A DNA stretch of 64,000 nt from JACWAE01 sp963847595 (GTDB lineage: Bacteria; Chloroflexota; Dehalococcoidia; SZUA-161), in NCBI GenBank assembly GCA_963847595.1, contig CAWKAJ010000002.1, positions 124,001 to 188,000 on the forward strand. The letters are read 5' to 3'. Each line of letters begins with the position of its first letter. The stretch's first letter is position 1. The position numbers and the translations under genes are program-made. Under the pieces are notes generated by a model. It searched no databases. It was not told where the DNA came from and was given only the letters and a program-made list of their open reading frames with translations. This document shows, in pieces, positions 60,880 through 64,000 of this stretch.

Positions 60880-62664
60880 TTATTCTACGGTGACGCTTTT
60901 AGCGAGGTTTCGTGGTGTGTCTATGGGGCAGCCTCTCTCTTTTGCGGTGTAGTAGGCCAGCAGTTGCAGGGCGACCGCATTCACCACTGGCGAAAATACG
61001 GGGTCAACCCTGGGAACTCTGATCACGAAGTCTACATATTTCTCGATTTCTTCATCGCCTTCTTCAGCGACAGCTATTACCGGAGATTCCCTGGCCTTTA
61101 TCTCTTTTATGTTCGCCAGAAGGGTCTCATAAGTGTTGTCCCTGGCAGCCAGGGCAATTACAGGCGTGTCCAGTGTAAGCAGGGCGAAGGGGCCATGCTT
61201 TAGTTCTCCCGCCGCGTAGCCCTCGGCATGGACATAGGAGATCTCTTTCAGCTTTAGCGCCCCTTCCAGAGCTATGGGGAAGTTGATCCCCCTGCCCACG
61301 AAAAATACATTCTCATGCTTTGCCAGGTATTTGGCCTGCTCAGCGATCTCCTCCTCCCTATCGAGCAATTCCTGTACTTTATCCGGCAGTTGCCTCAGTT
61401 CGGTAATCAAGTCTACTCTGGAGCGGACGCCTGCCGATGACCAAGCTAAGGCTAGCAGGTACAGCATTACGAGCTGAGCGATGAAACTCTTGGTGGCAGC
61501 TACACATATCTCAGGCCCTGCACTTATGTAAAGTGTTTCATCAGCGATGCGTGTGACGGTACTTCCAACGACATTGGTGATGACCAGTGTGCGACAGCCG
61601 GACTCTTTCGCTTTTTTGAGTGCTCTCAAGCTATCGGCAGTCTCTCCCGATTGAGTAACAACTATTACCCATGTTTTGCCCAATACGGTGTCAGAGTAAT
61701 TGAACTCAGAGGCTATCTCCACCCTGACCGGTATATGGGACAGGCTCTGAATCACATGCTTCCCTACCAGGGAGGCATAGTAGGAGGTGCCGCAAGCTAC
61801 AATGAGGATGTCGCTGAGGTCGGCATCTTTTTCTATGCCCAGATTTACCACCGGCTCAAGCGCCGAGATGTACCCTTTGTAGGTATTTCGGATAACCCGG
61901 GGCTGCTCATGGATCTCTTTAATCATGAAGTGTTCATGCCCGGCTTTCTGGGCTTCTTCCATGCTCCAGGGTATCCTGTGTTCGGCCCTTTCGACCTGTT
62001 TCCCATTGCTGGTGCACCTGAGGGTATCCTCGGTGATGACGCCGATATCCCCATCTTCGAGGTAGATCACTCTGTCGGTGTAGTCCAACACTGCGGGAAC
62101 ATCCGAAGCTACGATATACTCTTTATCCCCTACTCCCAGAACCAGCGGGCTTTCGTTTCTGGCTACCACTAGTCCACACCAGTCGACATGCATGGCAACA
62201 AAGGCGTATGACCCTGTTATGTCAACTAGTGCTCTCGATACTGCCTGCTCCAGATTGCCCTGATAGTATTTTTCGATGAGGTGAGGTATTACCTCGGTAT
62301 CCGTGTCTGAGCGAAAGACATGGCCTTCCTTAATTAGTTGCTCTCTCAATTGCTGGAAGTTCTCGATCACACCGTTGTGGACGACAGCGATCTTTCCGCT
62401 GCAATCCGTGTGAGGGTGTGCATTTAATTGTGAGGGCTTGCCGTGGGTGGCCCATCTGGTATGCCCGATGCCTGTGTGGCTGCCGTTGGGTCGCAGGGAT
62501 TTTTCCAGAGATTCAATTCTTACTGCATCCTTGTAGACTTCCAAAGTTTTCCCGAGCAAGGCGATGCCGCAGGAATCATAGCCCCGATACTCCAGCCTCT
62601 TCAGGCAATTTACCAGGACAGGTTGGGCTTCTCTTTTCCCTACGTAGCCAACGATGCCGCACAT
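60880..62664 (-). CDS. glmS: Glutamine-fructose-6-phosphate aminotransferase (isomerizing)
   Basis: A 594-aa cytosolic enzyme that makes glucosamine-6-phosphate from fructose-6-phosphate and glutamine, the first step to UDP-GlcNAc. Cys1 glutaminase (MCGIVGYVGKRE after Met removal; RWATHGKPSQLNAHPH), then two SIS domains (CGTSYYASLVGKH, VTQSGETADSL; FFVGRGINFPIALEGALKLKE, YAAGELKHGP) and the closing DTPRNLAKSVTVE. Length normal. It lies 2 nt after the GlmU-like gene. Confidence 0.96.
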   Translation of the reverse strand: MCGIVGYVGKREAQPVLVNCLKRLEYRGYDSCGIALLGKTLEVYKDAVRIESLEKSLRPNGSHTGIGHTRWATHGKPSQLNAHPHTDCSGKIAVVHNGVIENFQQLREQLIKEGHVFRSDTDTEVIPHLIEKYYQGNLEQAVSRALVDITGSYAFVAMHVDWCGLVVARNESPLVLGVGDKEYIVASDVPAVLDYTDRVIYLEDGDIGVITEDTLRCTSNGKQVERAEHRIPWSMEEAQKAGHEHFMIKEIHEQPRVIRNTYKGYISALEPVVNLGIEKDADLSDILIVACGTSYYASLVGKHVIQSLSHIPVRVEIASEFNYSDTVLGKTWVIVVTQSGETADSLRALKKAKESGCRTLVITNVVGSTVTRIADETLYISAGPEICVAATKSFIAQLVMLYLLALAWSSAGVRSRVDLITELRQLPDKVQELLDREEEIAEQAKYLAKHENVFFVGRGINFPIALEGALKLKEISYVHAEGYAAGELKHGPFALLTLDTPVIALAARDNTYETLLANIKEIKARESPVIAVAEEGDEEIEKYVDFVIRVPRVDPVFSPVVNAVALQLLAYYTAKERGCPIDTPRNLAKSVTVE

Positions 62665-62666
62665 AG

Positions 62667-63851
62667 TTATACCAATAAGCTCTCGTCAGGGATGCTTTGC
62701 TCGACCACTTTCAGCGCTCTCACACGGCAGCGATTTCCCATGATGACACCGGGCGCGGTGACCACACTGTCCCCGACGTTGCAGTGCTCTCCCAGCATGG
62801 CGCCAATGCTTACTTGATTATATTCGCCCTCGACCTTTATATCGGCTTCGCCGCTTTGAGTGACGAAATGTCCCTTCAGCCGGCATCCCCTGTCGATTAT
62901 AGAGTCCTGAATTGTGGAGCCGGGGCCGACCTCCACCCCATCTGCTATCATGCTGTTGTCGAGCACTGTGAAAGGTAGAATGCAGACATTGTCGCCCAGA
63001 CTGGTAGAAGGCAGGATGCACACGCTCGGGCCTATCTCGCAGTTCTCGCCGATGATTGCCGGGCCTACGATGTAGGAATTCGACCTTATGGTAGTGCCTT
63101 TTCCTATCGAGACCAGGCCTTTTACGATGGCGCCTCTCTCCACTATGCCTCCGACAGCGGGTGAGATTTTAGCCAGAGCCAGGTCGTTTAGCTTCAATAT
63201 ATCCCAGGGATAGACCACATCGAGCCAGGCGCCCGCCGCCTCACAAGCCCTTATCTTGTGGCCCTGGTCTATCATGTTGCAAATAACGGGGGGCAAATCT
63301 GTCTCCTGTCCGATTAAGTTGAAGATATCTTCGGTGAAGGCATAGATGCCGGTGTTTACCAGGTGGCTCACAAACTCTTTCGGCTTCTCCACGATGCTGG
63401 TCACTATGCCGTTCTGGGCTTCAACCACCCCGTACTTGGATATGTTATCTTGCTCTTTTACCAGAATGGCATTAGGTTTCTCCTGGACCAAGCTGGCGAT
63501 GGTGGCGGGCTCGATGATGTTGTCACCGGATAAAACCAGGAAATTGCCCTTTACCTTTCCCTTCAGCTGTTTCAGGGCGTGGGCGGTGCCGAGCTGCTGC
63601 TTCTGCTCCACATATTCTATCTGTACATCGAACTGTTCCCCGGAGCCGAAGTAGTCTATAATCTGGTCCTTTCTATAGCCCACCACAATTACTATCTTAC
63701 GAATCCCGTTTTGGGCTACGGCCTCGATTACATAGCGCAGGATGGGTTTGTTGGCGATAGGGAGCATGACCTTAGACTTCGAGGCTGTGAATGGCCTCAG
63801 TCGCTGGCCCTCTCCGGCAGCGAGGATAACAGCCTGTTCTATTCTTTCCAC
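62667..63851 (-). CDS. glmU: GlmU-like sugar-1-phosphate nucleotidylyltransferase / acetyltransferase
   Basis: About 394 aa from GTG 63851, behind GGAGG; the frame extends to TTG 63869. N-terminal nucleotidylyltransferase AVILAAGEGQRLRPFTASKS (near residue 7), IYAFTEDIFNLI, then hexapeptide beta-helix repeats from about 235 to the end (ISIGKGTTIRSNSYIVGPAI). This is the shorter, archaeal-type GlmU rather than the E. coli form of about 456 aa. It should make UDP-GlcNAc from GlcN-1-P or GlcNAc-1-P; alternatively a related NDP-sugar. Operon with glmS. A second GlmU-like protein is just upstream. Confidence 0.85.
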   Translation of the reverse strand: MERIEQAVILAAGEGQRLRPFTASKSKVMLPIANKPILRYVIEAVAQNGIRKIVIVVGYRKDQIIDYFGSGEQFDVQIEYVEQKQQLGTAHALKQLKGKVKGNFLVLSGDNIIEPATIASLVQEKPNAILVKEQDNISKYGVVEAQNGIVTSIVEKPKEFVSHLVNTGIYAFTEDIFNLIGQETDLPPVICNMIDQGHKIRACEAAGAWLDVVYPWDILKLNDLALAKISPAVGGIVERGAIVKGLVSIGKGTTIRSNSYIVGPAIIGENCEIGPSVCILPSTSLGDNVCILPFTVLDNSMIADGVEVGPGSTIQDSIIDRGCRLKGHFVTQSGEADIKVEGEYNQVSIGAMLGEHCNVGDSVVTAPGVIMGNRCRVRALKVVEQSIPDESLLV

Positions 63852-63865
63852 ATCAACCCCCTCCG

Positions 63866-64000
63866 TCAAAATATCTGGGAACCTGGCAGTACTACACCGC
63901 TGACCATGGCTCCTGGGCCTATGAAGGAATGGTCGCCGATGAGGCTGCCCACGTTGATGCTGGCATTGATGCCGGTTTGAACGCTATCCCCGATGATAGC
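63866..64000 (-). CDS. C-terminal end of a second hexapeptide (GlmU-like) protein, partial
   Basis: The last 44 codons of a gene that runs off the window: AIIGDSVQTGINASINVGSL, IGDHSFIGPGAMVSGVVLPG, SQIF and stop. The hexapeptide repeat (I-G-x-x-x-x) is clear and resembles the beta-helix end of GlmU-like nucleotidylyltransferases. Its stop is 15 nt before the start of the next GlmU-like gene. Confidence 0.75.
   Translation of the reverse strand, partial: AIIGDSVQTGINASINVGSLIGDHSFIGPGAMVSGVVLPGSQIF

Overview
The window looks like a chromosomal segment of an uncultured bacterium, with a large accessory block for cell-surface glycan synthesis in the middle (about 9.3-53.8 kb) and ordinary housekeeping genes at the right end. 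My best guess is a member of the Chloroflexota (Dehalococcoidia-like). This is inference: it rests on the STT3/AglB-type oligosaccharyltransferase-like protein, the RDD, DUF951 and small zinc-ribbon proteins, and short leaders behind strong sigma70-type promoters. No rRNA or marker gene here settles it.

Layout. (1) 0-3.2 kb, minus strand: three very small hydrophobic proteins alternate with two DUF4352-like surface proteins. Two of the small genes sit in a duplicated unit that also carries a conserved 3' region and a terminator-like hairpin. (2) 3.5-10.2 kb: an oligosaccharyltransferase-like membrane protein, an RDD protein, a zinc alcohol dehydrogenase, two tandem desulforedoxin-like mini-proteins behind a perfect consensus promoter, a PA14-domain membrane protein and a methyltransferase. 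(3) 10.5-38.9 kb: the glycan block. It holds many GT2 and GT4 glycosyltransferases, an exostosin-like transferase, FkbM and other methyltransferases, a Wzm/Wzt ABC exporter, and four nucleotide-sugar branches: UDP-GlcA to UDP-xylose (Ugd, Uxs), a UDP-HexNAc 6-dehydrogenase, a WecE-type sugar aminotransferase with a GNAT acetyltransferase, and GDP-mannose to GDP-fucose (Gmd, Fcl). (4) 38.9-53.9 kb: a B12/radical SAM protein, an SGNH hydrolase gene split by an intact IS3-family element, further glycosyltransferases including a two-subunit PssD/PssE (Alg14/Alg13-like) pair, and methyltransferases. (5) 54-64 kb: pyrF, DUF951, small membrane and zinc-ribbon genes, exonuclease III, a tRNA with CAU anticodon, thiolase, a GalE-like epimerase, GlmS and GlmU-like genes.

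How the genes fit together. GlmS and GlmU at the right end would supply UDP-GlcNAc. The sugar-nucleotide enzymes make acidic, deoxy-, amino- and pentose donors. The glycosyltransferases assemble chains, methyl- and acetyltransferases decorate them, and Wzm/Wzt exports a finished polymer. An OST-like protein and a GT39-like protein suggest glycan transfer on the outer face of the membrane as well.

The block has been reshuffled often. There is one IS3 insertion with a 4-bp target duplication, four decayed copies of one transposase C-terminus, a family of short repeats that look like IS ends, a 366-bp duplication carrying the start of ugd, flanking relics of a second ugd-like gene, and a relic of a TylF-type methyltransferase. 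No CRISPR array, rRNA or complete prophage was seen.
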